DNA of 8,490 bases, taken from Syntrophaceae bacterium UBA4059 (GTDB taxonomy: Bacteria > Desulfobacterota > Syntrophia > Syntrophales > Smithellaceae). The stretch is taken from positions 1-8,490 of the forward strand of contig DFZJ01000076.1 of assembly GCA_002382045.1 (NCBI GenBank), written 5' to 3'. This document shows, in pieces, positions 1 through 7,440 of the stretch (position 1 is its first letter; each line of letters starts with the position of its first letter). Position numbers and translations under genes: made by a program. The notes under the pieces were generated by a model, which worked only from the letters and a program-made list of their open reading frames with translations, did not search any database and was not told where the DNA came from.

Positions 1-1594
1 AAGTCGTAAATTGAACTTTATTGTCCTGAGCGTATTTCGTGACATTTTCCTCATCGAGGACGATGAGCGCCGACAGGTATTTCCGGCGATCGCCGATGAC
101 CACGGAGTCGTTGATGTAGGGCGAGAATTTCAAAAGATTTTCCAGATACTGCGGCGCGACGTTTTTGCCGCCCGCCGTGATGATGAGGTCTTTTTTGCGA
201 TCGGTCAGCTTCAGGTAGCCTTCTTCATCAATCACGCCCACGTCGCCGGTATGCATCCAGCCGTCAATCAGAACCTCCCGGGTCTGCTCTTCATCCTTGT
301 AATACCCTTTGAAGATGCCCGGATGCTTGACGACAATTTCTCCATCCTCGGCGATTCTGACCTGTGTTCCCGGTATGGCTTTCCCGACGGTTCCCACTTT
401 AAAATCAACTTCGTTCGACATGTGCGTGATGCCGGTGGTTTCGGTCATGCCGTATCCCTCGCGAATCGGAATGCCGACGCTCTGGAAAAACTTGAGAATT
501 TCATGAGAAATAGGCGCAGCGCCGGAAACCCCCACCTTGACCCGGTCAAAGCCCAGGCGTTCTTTGAGTTTCCGGAAAATAACAAAATAGGCGATATGAT
601 AAGCGAGCGCCAGCCCTGCCGGCACTTTCTTTTTAGTGAGCGCGATGTTGTTGTAGCGGGTGCCGATTTTGACGGCAAGTTTATACAAGGTACGTTTGAG
701 CCAGGTTGCATCGGCCATTTTCAAAACAATGCCGGAATGATACTTTTCCCATATCCGGGGCACCGCATGGAACATGGTGGGCGAGATTTCCGTCATATCC
801 GCCATGACGGTGTCCGTGTTTTCGGTGAAATTAACAGTCTGCCCCACCGTCAAGTGATACATGATGTCGAAGATCTGCTCATACACATGATTGAGCGGCA
901 GAAATGAAATGGTTTCGTCCTCATGGGTGAGTGGTGTGACCTGGTTGGCGGAGTGGGCGATCCACAAATAACCTTCATGCGCCAGGAGAGCGCCTTTGGG
1001 CGGCCCGGTGGTTCCCGAGGTGTAAATAATGCCTGCGATATCGTCAGGCTTTGCCAGCTCGGCGAGTTGATGGAAAAGCTCAGGATTCTTTCGGTCTTCT
1101 TCTTTCCCCAGTTCCAGGAGTTGATCAAAACTCATAAGCATCGGATCTTCAAAATGTTTGAGACCTTCCATCTCCCAGACGATGAGCTTGCGCAGCATCG
1201 GTGTTTTGGACCGGAAAGCCAGCGCCTTGTCCAGCTGCTCTTCATCTTCACAGATGTAGACCACGGCATCGGAGTGACCCACGACATATTCGCATTCCGC
1301 CACCGGATTGGTCGTGTAAACGCCCACCCAGGCGCCGCCCGCGCAAACAATGCCCAGCGCCGAGTACAGCCATTCCGGCCGGTTTTCTCCGATGATCGCA
1401 ACGTGGTCATTGTAGTTGACGCCCAGGGCATGGAGGCCTAAAGTTACATGCTTGACGTTTTCGTAATATTCCTTCCATGTGATGTCGTGCCAGATGCCGT
1501 AATCCTTTCTTCTCATGGCAATGCGGTCGGGCTGCTTTTTCACCATATTCAGAAGTGCTTTGGGCAACGTCTTGATTTCCAATGACTGGGCCAT
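1..1594 (-). CDS. Long-chain acyl-CoA synthetase (AMP-forming), 3' end cut by the window edge
   Basis: This protein should activate a carboxylic acid with ATP to an acyl-adenylate and then transfer it to coenzyme A, in the cytoplasm or at the inner face of the membrane. The first 531 codons are visible and the frame is open to the left edge; relatives are about 600 residues, so only the C-terminal lid is missing. AMP-binding (ANL superfamily) motifs are intact: the phosphate loop YTSGTTGPPKG at 191-201, EGYGMTETTG at 379-388, GWMHTGDVG at 445-453, and TDRKKDLIITAGGKNVAP at 464-481. The GGKNVAP form is typical of long-chain synthetases of the FadD15 type. The start is ATG at 1594, preceded by a GGGAGA Shine-Dalgarno about 5 nt away. 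The gene follows livF on the same strand after 131 nt, which suggests it activates what the transporter imports. Chain length and substrate are not determinable; an aromatic or branched acid is possible. Confidence 0.93.
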   Translation of the reverse strand, partial: MAQSLEIKTLPKALLNMVKKQPDRIAMRRKDYGIWHDITWKEYYENVKHVTLGLHALGVNYNDHVAIIGENRPEWLYSALGIVCAGGAWVGVYTTNPVAECEYVVGHSDAVVYICEDEEQLDKALAFRSKTPMLRKLIVWEMEGLKHFEDPMLMSFDQLLELGKEEDRKNPELFHQLAELAKPDDIAGIIYTSGTTGPPKGALLAHEGYLWIAHSANQVTPLTHEDETISFLPLNHVYEQIFDIMYHLTVGQTVNFTENTDTVMADMTEISPTMFHAVPRIWEKYHSGIVLKMADATWLKRTLYKLAVKIGTRYNNIALTKKKVPAGLALAYHIAYFVIFRKLKERLGFDRVKVGVSGAAPISHEILKFFQSVGIPIREGYGMTETTGITHMSNEVDFKVGTVGKAIPGTQVRIAEDGEIVVKHPGIFKGYYKDEEQTREVLIDGWMHTGDVGVIDEEGYLKLTDRKKDLIITAGGKNVAPQYLENLLKFSPYINDSVVIGDRRKYLSALIVLDEENVTKYAQDNKVQFTT

Positions 1595-1667
1595 ATACTC
1601 TCCCTATAAAGAAATGTTTCGTAAAATTGATTTGTTGCTATTTTGGATCCGAATTTGCCGTTGATTC

Positions 1668-1717
1668 AGAACAAGGGGACTTGCCACCCTTTAGTGGTGG
1701 TTGCAACCCCTTGTTCT
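1668..1717. repeat. 50-nt imperfect palindrome (hairpin) between livF and the acyl-CoA synthetase
   Basis: An 11-bp perfect outer stem (AGAACAAGGGG at 1668-1678 with CCCCTTGTTCT at 1707-1717) encloses further pairings: TTGC 1681-1684 with GCAA 1703-1706, and CACC 1685-1688 with GGTG 1696-1699, leaving a 7-nt loop. It begins 9 nt beyond the livF stop in the direction of transcription. Neither flank carries a T-run, so it is not a classical intrinsic terminator. It could be an mRNA-stabilising or processing hairpin, or a copy of a dispersed REP/MITE-like intergenic repeat. The remaining intergenic bases (1595-1667 and 1718-1725) show only the Shine-Dalgarno of the next gene and no convincing promoter. 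Confidence 0.7.
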
Positions 1718-1725
1718 GGAGCTTC

Positions 1726-2501
<776 letters not shown>

Positions 2502-2508
<7 letters not shown>

Positions 2509-3287
2509 TCGATCGCCCCCTCCTCTCCGAGGTAAGCTTTGATGACTTCGGGGTGCTTTTGAACCTCCTGAGGCGTTCCCAGAACGATTTTCTGTCCCTG
2601 ACTCATCGCCAGGACACGATCCGAAATCCCCATGATCATGTTCATGTCGTGTTCAATCAGCAGAATCGTCACGTTATAGTCTTCGCGAATATCCTTAATC
2701 CAGATGGTCAAATCATCCTTTTCTTCCGTGTTCATGCCGGCGGACGGTTCATCCAGCAGCATCACCTTGGGTTCCAGTGCCAGCGCCCGGCCGACTTCGA
2801 TCAGTTTGCGCTTGCCGTAAGCCAGAGAACCGACAAAGTGATCCCGAACGGATTGCAGCTCCAGAAAATCGACAATATTTTCGACCTTCTCACGGTGGGC
2901 GATTTCCTCACGGGCGGCCCGGGAATGCTTGCCCCACATGAAAGCGCCGCCAAAGATGCCGGTTTTCATAAAGATATGGCGGCCCAGCATGAGATTGTCC
3001 ATCACCGTCGCGTTGGCAAACAGCTCGATGTTCTGAAAAGTGCGCGCAACGCCTTTTTTGGCGATCCGGTCCGGGGTTTTACCCACCAGGTTCTCACCTT
3101 CGAGCCGGACGGTCCCCGCGTTGGGATGATAAATCCCGGAAATCAGGTTGAAGATGGTTGTCTTTCCAGAACCGTTGGGTCCGATGATGGAAAAGATTTC
3201 ATTCTTCTCGACGCTGAAGCTGATGTCATTGACGGCTTTTAATCCGCCAAAGCTGATGCTCAAATGTTCGATATCAAAATAACCCAT
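2502..3287 (-). CDS. livG: Branched-chain-type ABC importer ATP-binding protein LivG
   Basis: This is the second ATPase subunit, expected to dimerise with LivF beneath the LivH/LivM permease pair. The 261 residues match the usual LivG length. Visible elements are Walker A GPNGSGKT (36-43), the Q-loop in ARTFQN (Gln85), the degenerate signature LAYGKRK (155-161) typical of LivG instead of LSGGQ, Walker B VMLLDEP (175-181), the D-loop SAGMN (182-186) and the switch His213 in LLIEHD. The ATG at 3287 is preceded by AGAAAGG at 6 nt spacing. It lies 107 nt downstream of the binding-protein gene, across a strong hairpin, and its end overlaps the livF start. It is complete with no odd residues. Confidence 0.95.
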
Positions 3288-3346
3288 GAGATGCCTTTCT
3301 CTTTTATGGTAACGCTCAACCTTAACCGAACCATAAGACGTATGGC

Positions 3347-3378
3347 GCCTTGCGGGGGTGTTCTCTCCCCCGCAAGGC
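3347..3378 (-). promoter_or_regulatory. Strong intercistronic hairpin between the binding-protein gene and livG
   Basis: A perfect 12-bp GC-rich stem (GCCTTGCGGGGG at 3347-3358 with CCCCCGCAAGGC at 3367-3378) has an 8-nt loop. It starts 16 nt past the binding-protein stop codon. A weaker 5-bp hairpin (CCATA 3331-3335 with TATGG 3341-3345) follows directly. There is no T-run after it on the minus strand, so full rho-independent termination is unlikely. Hairpins in this position in binding-protein-dependent transporters commonly protect the upstream message or cause partial termination, giving more binding protein than ATPase. That role is inferred here; the stem itself is read directly. Confidence 0.7.
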
Positions 3379-3394
3379 TCGCGTCAGGATATCG

Positions 3395-4588
3395 TTAGTG
3401 CCGGCTGATCTCGTTTTCCGTCCAATCCTGAAGGACGATTTCGCCTTTAGGACCGGACTGCCAGATCTGAACGGATTTGGGGGCCTTATGATTTTTCGCA
3501 GTCCAGGTGATTTTCGGACCCACGCCCTGGAAATTCTTCAGGCTGTCCAGTTCCTTTTTAACGGCTTCCGTGCTCAAATTCTTGCCTGCTTTTTTCATCG
3601 CGGCAACCAGAGGCTCCGCGACGACAATTCCCGCCTGGTAGAAAATGCCCCATCTTTCCGTGGGCGCCAGCCGCTTCTGTGCCGCGCGATACTTATTGAT
3701 CAGCGGCTGATCGGCAAAGGGAGGAATGAAGAACGAGCTGGTGATGACGCCTTCTTTGGTCCACAGGCCATCGGTTATCTTGTTCATCAGGGGATAATCC
3801 GACAGGTTGTAGGAGTGAAACCACTGCGGCCTGAAACCCTGAGACACACTGGTTCTCAAAGCGATGGCTGCCTGGGTTGGAGCACAGAAACTGATTACCG
3901 CTTCAGCACCCGAAGCTTTCAGCTTGGCCACCTGCGACGAGAGATCGCGCTCAGTGGGTTCAACGGGCAGCGCGGCCACCGGTTCCAATTTATATTTGCT
4001 CAGGCGGTACTTCACCGCATCCAGAGCATCCAGCCCAAAGTCATCATTGTTATACAACATGGCAATCTTCTTGTATTTCTTTTTTTCAACGGCGAATTTT
4101 GCGAGGATGCTGGCGTCATCCTCATAGGACACCCAGATGTTCCACAGATAAGGATTGTGAGGATCCCAAAACGATCTGGCTCCTGAACAGGGGCTGATCC
4201 AGATGATTTTGTTTTCCAGCAGCATTTTATAAACGGACTGACAGCAGGCCGTGCCCACGCCGCCCACAAAGGCGAAAATGCCGTACCGCTCAACCAGTTC
4301 CTTGACGCCGGCTACGGTCTGGGAAGGATTGTACTGGTCGTCGCGGACGAAGAATTTAATTTTACGGCCGTTAATGCCGCCTTCTTCGTTAACAATATCG
4401 AACATGAGCTTACTGCCGCGTGCGACGGCGCCCCACGGCGCCGCCGGACCCGTCTGAGGCCCCCACGCAGCGATGCGAATTTCTTTGTCATCAAATCCGC
4501 GCTCGGTTGCCGCCTGCACCGCTGAGGCAAACAGACAAACGGCGAACAGACAAACAAGCATTACCCTTATCATCTTTTTAAAATCCAT
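3395..4588 (-). CDS. livK: Periplasmic substrate-binding protein of a LivK-type ABC importer
   Basis: This should capture the ligand in the periplasm and deliver it to LivH/LivM. The 397-residue protein begins with a clear signal peptide (MDFKKM, a hydrophobic core at about 8-23, cleavage probably after VQA at 26). The mature part is a type I periplasmic-binding fold (Peripla_BP_6), with the family stretch GGINGRKIKF (70-79), DDQYNPSQTV (83-92) and VGGVGT (108-113). Two adjacent cysteines (115-116) lie just after VGGVGT, where the ligand usually contacts the first lobe. The start at 4588 has an excellent Shine-Dalgarno, GGAGG, 7 nt upstream. The gene symbol reflects the family only: homologues of this class bind branched-chain amino acids, amides, or aromatic and aliphatic acids, and the neighbouring acyl-CoA synthetase makes a carboxylic acid plausible. 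Confidence 0.9.
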   Translation of the reverse strand: MDFKKMIRVMLVCLFAVCLFASAVQAATERGFDDKEIRIAAWGPQTGPAAPWGAVARGSKLMFDIVNEEGGINGRKIKFFVRDDQYNPSQTVAGVKELVERYGIFAFVGGVGTACCQSVYKMLLENKIIWISPCSGARSFWDPHNPYLWNIWVSYEDDASILAKFAVEKKKYKKIAMLYNNDDFGLDALDAVKYRLSKYKLEPVAALPVEPTERDLSSQVAKLKASGAEAVISFCAPTQAAIALRTSVSQGFRPQWFHSYNLSDYPLMNKITDGLWTKEGVITSSFFIPPFADQPLINKYRAAQKRLAPTERWGIFYQAGIVVAEPLVAAMKKAGKNLSTEAVKKELDSLKNFQGVGPKITWTAKNHKAPKSVQIWQSGPKGEIVLQDWTENEISRH

Positions 4589-4657
4589 AGCCCTTCCTCC
4601 TTAATGTTGTTAGTGATCTGCTAAAACTTTTGTTGATCATCCTACAAATACCCGTCG

Positions 4658-4674
4658 AACAAATAATGTTTGTT
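4658..4674. promoter_or_regulatory. Small inverted repeat upstream of the binding-protein gene (possible operator)
   Basis: AACAAA (4658-4663) and TTTGTT (4669-4674) form a 6-bp dyad with a 5-bp spacer. It lies about 70 nt upstream of the binding-protein start, next to a run of seven A at 4675-4681. It could be an operator or chance AT-rich symmetry. I found no well-spaced promoter hexamers in the 124-nt gap (4589-4712), and apart from this dyad and the strong Shine-Dalgarno of the next gene I see nothing there. Confidence 0.2.
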
Positions 4675-4712
4675 AAAAAAACAGACATCCTTGCCGGCTC
4701 TAAGTGAAGCGT

Positions 4713-5294
4713 CTAACTTTTGTACCACTTGCCTCCTTCTTTCAGAAAGATGAAGCCAATGTTGGAGACCGATCGCCGTTTAGCTCCTTCATAGGCAAAC
4801 GTTACTTCCACTTCCACCTGGGCGATCTTGTCGGCAGTGGAGATGGTTTGGGGATCCCTGTTATCCTGAATATAATTCACACGGACGATCTGATAGGCCA
4901 CCACGTAATACGGCGCAGCTTTTGCTTCGGCCAGATACTGTTGATAGTTATGCGTCCGGAGATAAGCGGATGAAGGGGCGAAACAGGCATACACGGCAGG
5001 GTAATCCCGGCGTATTTCCGCATCGAGAAATTTCCGGGCGGCCTTGAGAACCGCCTGCTCTTCGGCGTCAGCAGTCGATTTGCACAAAGCGGTTGGAGCC
5101 GAACCCATCAACAGGATCAAAGCCAGCAGGAATATGATTTTCCAAGGCGCTGATACGGGTATTAAAAGCCTGTTTGGTTTTGTCATGCCGGACTTGATCC
5201 GGCATCCAGTTGTTCTGTCTGGATACCGGCGCGCGTGCCCTTCAGGGTATTCGCCGGTATGACGGATATGCTGTAATTTGTATCGGTTGGTCAT
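4713..5294 (-). CDS. Small predicted exported protein, possibly NTF2-like; N-terminus altered by a repeat
   Basis: I do not recognise a named family. The C-terminal 110 or so residues run from an ADAEEQAVLKAARKFLDAE helix, through YPAVYACFAP and YVVAYQIVRV, to an alternating strand pattern (IAQVEVEVTFAYEG, then GFIFLKEGGKWYKS). This resembles the cone-like NTF2/SnoaL fold, in which a long helix is followed by a curved sheet. A hydrophobic segment (KIIFLLALILLMGSAPTA) indicates export or a membrane anchor; the downstream Cys does not make a good lipobox. ATG 5294 has an AGG 7 nt upstream, but about 27 of its first 37 codons come from a palindromic repeat. ATG 5186, whose codon lies within the repeat's edge, gives a more normal signal peptide (157 residues in all) but lacks a Shine-Dalgarno. 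A TTG at 5297 is also possible. Lying between livH and the binding-protein gene, it may be an accessory of the transporter. Confidence 0.7.
   Translation of the reverse strand: MTNRYKLQHIRHTGEYPEGHARRYPDRTTGCRIKSGMTKPNRLLIPVSAPWKIIFLLALILLMGSAPTALCKSTADAEEQAVLKAARKFLDAEIRRDYPAVYACFAPSSAYLRTHNYQQYLAEAKAAPYYVVAYQIVRVNYIQDNRDPQTISTADKIAQVEVEVTFAYEGAKRRSVSNIGFIFLKEGGKWYKS
5182..5263. repeat. Palindromic intergenic-type repeat element inserted at the 5' end of a gene
   Basis: The ends GTCATGCCGG (5182-5191) and CCGGTATGAC (5254-5263) are inverted copies with one difference. Inside, CCGGCATCCAG (5199-5209) pairs with CTGGATACCGG (5219-5229), again with one G/A difference, and TACCGGCG (5224-5231) pairs with CGCCGGTA (5252-5259). 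The core CCGGACTTGATCCGG is itself a palindrome. This 'GTCAT-CCGG-ACTTGATCCGG-ATCCAG' pattern is familiar to me as a dispersed short repeat found between genes in many proteobacteria. It has no coding capacity of its own and would have to be mobilised in trans. Here it lies within the open frame of the small exported protein. Its length (82 bp) is not a multiple of three. Confidence 0.8.
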
Positions 5295-5353
5295 CAAAAT
5301 ACCTGCATCCGAATGTTTTTTGAAAAAATGCCGTTAATTTGCTTTTATCGGGT

Positions 5354-6229
5354 TTACACTTTCTTTACCCAGTGCTTGGCAAACAGACCGCTGGGGCGTA
5401 TGCAAAGCACCAGAACGATGACGACAAATGCCGTAATCGGTTTCCAGACCGGCCAGGCATAGCCGAAGAAATTTTCCAGGAGTCCCATGATTGCGCCGCC
5501 GATCAGCACGCCGGGTATGCTCATGAGTCCGCCCAGAACCGCCGCGGCAAACGCTTTCAAGAACGGTTCCATCATAAATTGGGGATCAAGAATGGTTTTA
5601 GCCGTGAGCAGCACGGCGGCGATCAGGCCGATGACCGAGCTGAACGCCCAGGAAAAGGCAAACACGCGGTCCGTGTTGATGCCCATGATTTTAGCGGCAT
5701 GCTTATTCTGCTGGGTCGCGCGCATGGCCGTTCCCAGTTGCGTATACTTGAAGAAGAAAAAAAGGAAAGCCATCACGGCGGCGGCAATGATGAAGACGGC
5801 CACCGCCCACTGGCTGATGATGAACCCTTTAACCGGCTCGTATGTTACCATATAAGAAATCGGGATGGAAAATTCCTGCTGTTCCGCGCCCCATTTCCAG
5901 CTGGCAAATCCCATAAGCAGCATTTCGACGCCCAGCGTAATGACAATGAGGCTCAGCAGCGTCGGATTTTTAGCGGGCCGCAGGAAAACATATTGGACCA
6001 GAACGCCCAGCAGGGCGGCAAACACAATCGCCGCGGTGAGTGCGGCCCAGAAGGGAAAATGATAAAACGTCAGCAGGTGAAAAACGACGAAAGTGGAAAA
6101 CATGGCCATTTCACCCGCGGCGAAATTCATGACCTCCGATGTTTTGTAGATAATGACGATCGCCAGACCAAATAGACCGTAGCAGGCGCCCATCGCCAAT
6201 CCCTCAATTAACAACTGGTTGAAAGGCAT
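5354..6229 (-). CDS. livH: Branched-chain-type ABC importer permease LivH
   Basis: This is one of the two inner-membrane permeases forming the translocation path. The 291 residues are the typical LivH length and largely hydrophobic, with about eight membrane segments. Family landmarks are the N-terminal GLAMGACYGLFGLAIVIIY (10-28), the conserved MNFAAGEMAMF (34-44), and the cytoplasmic coupling loop GTAMRATQQNKHAAKIMGIN (166-185), which docks onto the ATPases. The C-terminus has LGGLMSIPGVLIGG and ends IRPSGLFAKHWVKKV. The ATG at 6229 has a GGGGGAG Shine-Dalgarno and lies only 19 nt after the livM stop, so the two are surely co-transcribed. It is intact. Confidence 0.95.
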   Translation of the reverse strand: MPFNQLLIEGLAMGACYGLFGLAIVIIYKTSEVMNFAAGEMAMFSTFVVFHLLTFYHFPFWAALTAAIVFAALLGVLVQYVFLRPAKNPTLLSLIVITLGVEMLLMGFASWKWGAEQQEFSIPISYMVTYEPVKGFIISQWAVAVFIIAAAVMAFLFFFFKYTQLGTAMRATQQNKHAAKIMGINTDRVFAFSWAFSSVIGLIAAVLLTAKTILDPQFMMEPFLKAFAAAVLGGLMSIPGVLIGGAIMGLLENFFGYAWPVWKPITAFVVIVLVLCIRPSGLFAKHWVKKV

Positions 6230-6248
6230 ATCTCCCCCTTAATTTTTT

Positions 6249-7319
6249 TTAGAAAGGCCAGGTTTTCCAGTATTTCTTTACCCGGATCCAGACTCCGAAG
6301 ATTCCCATGGGTTCAAAGATCATGATGCCGATCATGACCAGCCCGAGGGCGATGGCGCTTAAGTTGTCCATTCCCGTAATGGAGAGCCAGCGCTGTGAAA
6401 TGGCTATCAGAAAATCTCCCACATAGGGAACGTCCTTGACGTTTTTAAAAAGGGCGTACATCAGGTATGTGATAAAGGCCGCGCCTGTAATGGAGCCCAT
6501 GATAGAACCAAGTCCCCCCACGACAATCATGACGAGAAAGTAGATGGACAGAAACATATTGAAGGTGATGGGATCGAAAAACCCGAGAACGAAGGCAAAA
6601 AGACCGCCGGCAATTCCGGCATAAAAGGCGCTGACGGCAAAAGAAAGGGTTTTGTAAATGGTCAAATTAATGCCGATCACCTCAGCGGCGATATCGCTGT
6701 CCCGGATCGCAACAAAAGCGCGCCCCACTTTTGTTTTTAAAATATTAATGGCTCCCCAAACCATGAAAATCGTGAAGCACAAAACAAGATAATACTTGCT
6801 GAGGTCGGTGGTGAGCGTAAGATTCCAACCCAACTGCGGGATGCCGATATTCAGAGCAGGCGCTCTCAGGCCGGAGCGGCCGCCGAAGATTTCCGTATGG
6901 CCGATGATGTGCATCATGGCCAGACCGAAAGCCAGGGTGGCAATCGTCAGATAGGGACCTTCAAGCCTGAGCGCCGGCAATCCCAGGATAAAGCCAAAAA
7001 AGGCGGCGATAAAAGCCGCAATAATTATGGCCGGGAAAAAAGGCACACCCAGCCTGGTCATTAAAAGTACGGTTGCGTAAGCGCCAATGGCAAAGAATCC
7101 GGCATGCCCCAGGGATATTTGCCCGGTTGACCCGACCAGAATATTGAGCCCAACGGCCAGGATGGCGTGAACCATAATCAGGTTAAAAAGGTAAAGGTAG
7201 TAGTTTGTTGATATGAGGGGAAGGGTGAAGAGTGCGACCATTAGAACGATGGTCCAGAAAAGAATGGTCCCGCTTTTGAAAAGTTCAATGTCCTCGTAAT
7301 ACGCGCGCTTCATATCCAT
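6249..7319 (-). CDS. livM: Branched-chain-type ABC importer permease LivM
   Basis: This is the second permease of the importer, expected to pair with LivH in the inner membrane. Numbering from ATG 7319 (356 residues), landmarks are LNILVGSTGQISLGHAGFF (58-76), RLEGPYLTIATLAFG (118-132), the ATPase-coupling loop VGRAFVAIRDSDIAAEVIGIN (198-218), and a late VVGGLGSIMGSITGA segment. It ends IFEPMGIFGVW followed by a basic tail. Start choice: a GTG at 7337 opens the same frame six codons earlier but has no Shine-Dalgarno, whereas GGGAG lies 11 nt before ATG 7319. ATG 7313 is a third option. As the first gene of the cassette (livM, livH, binding protein, livG, livF), it follows a candidate promoter. 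The order differs from the E. coli liv operon, where livM follows livH. Confidence 0.93.
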   Translation of the reverse strand: MDMKRAYYEDIELFKSGTILFWTIVLMVALFTLPLISTNYYLYLFNLIMVHAILAVGLNILVGSTGQISLGHAGFFAIGAYATVLLMTRLGVPFFPAIIIAAFIAAFFGFILGLPALRLEGPYLTIATLAFGLAMMHIIGHTEIFGGRSGLRAPALNIGIPQLGWNLTLTTDLSKYYLVLCFTIFMVWGAINILKTKVGRAFVAIRDSDIAAEVIGINLTIYKTLSFAVSAFYAGIAGGLFAFVLGFFDPITFNMFLSIYFLVMIVVGGLGSIMGSITGAAFITYLMYALFKNVKDVPYVGDFLIAISQRWLSITGMDNLSAIALGLVMIGIMIFEPMGIFGVWIRVKKYWKTWPF

Positions 7320-7396
7320 ACGATCATCTACTCCCACTGTTCACTAGAAGAGTTGATTACATCTGGTTCAGCTTCCGTTTACGGTGTACTTTGTGC

Positions 7397-7425
7397 AATT
7401 TATTATAATGAAGATTTGAAGTCAA
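7397..7425 (-). promoter_or_regulatory. Candidate sigma-70-type promoter of the livM-led operon
   Basis: On the minus strand TTGACT (7425-7420) is followed after 17 nt by TAAATT (7402-7397), about 75 nt upstream of the livM ATG. An overlapping TATAAT (7407-7402) is a better -10 hexamer but sits only 12 nt from TTGACT and lacks a good alternative -35. The tract is AT-rich and is the only promoter-like sequence seen upstream of the cassette. It lies just downstream of a terminator-like hairpin, which fits an operon start. Confidence 0.5.
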
Positions 7426-7440
7426 CATGAAATAATCAAA

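Noticed and set aside
11..907. 298-codon plus-strand open frame
   Set aside because: It is fully antisense to the acyl-CoA synthetase, whose catalytic motifs are all intact on the minus strand; the plus-strand translation has no recognisable domain.
3350..4186. 278-codon plus-strand open frame
   Set aside because: It is antisense to the binding-protein gene and runs from the hairpin region; no domain-like pattern is seen.
4675..4712. Possible rho-independent terminator after the small exported protein gene, because of a run of seven T on the minus strand
   Set aside because: No convincing stem precedes the T-run; only a 4-bp AGAC/GTCT pairing and a loopless GCCGGC palindrome are present.
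5339..6175. 278-codon plus-strand open frame rich in His, Asp and Gln
   Set aside because: It mirrors livH; the polar composition is what antisense reading of hydrophobic membrane-protein codons produces.
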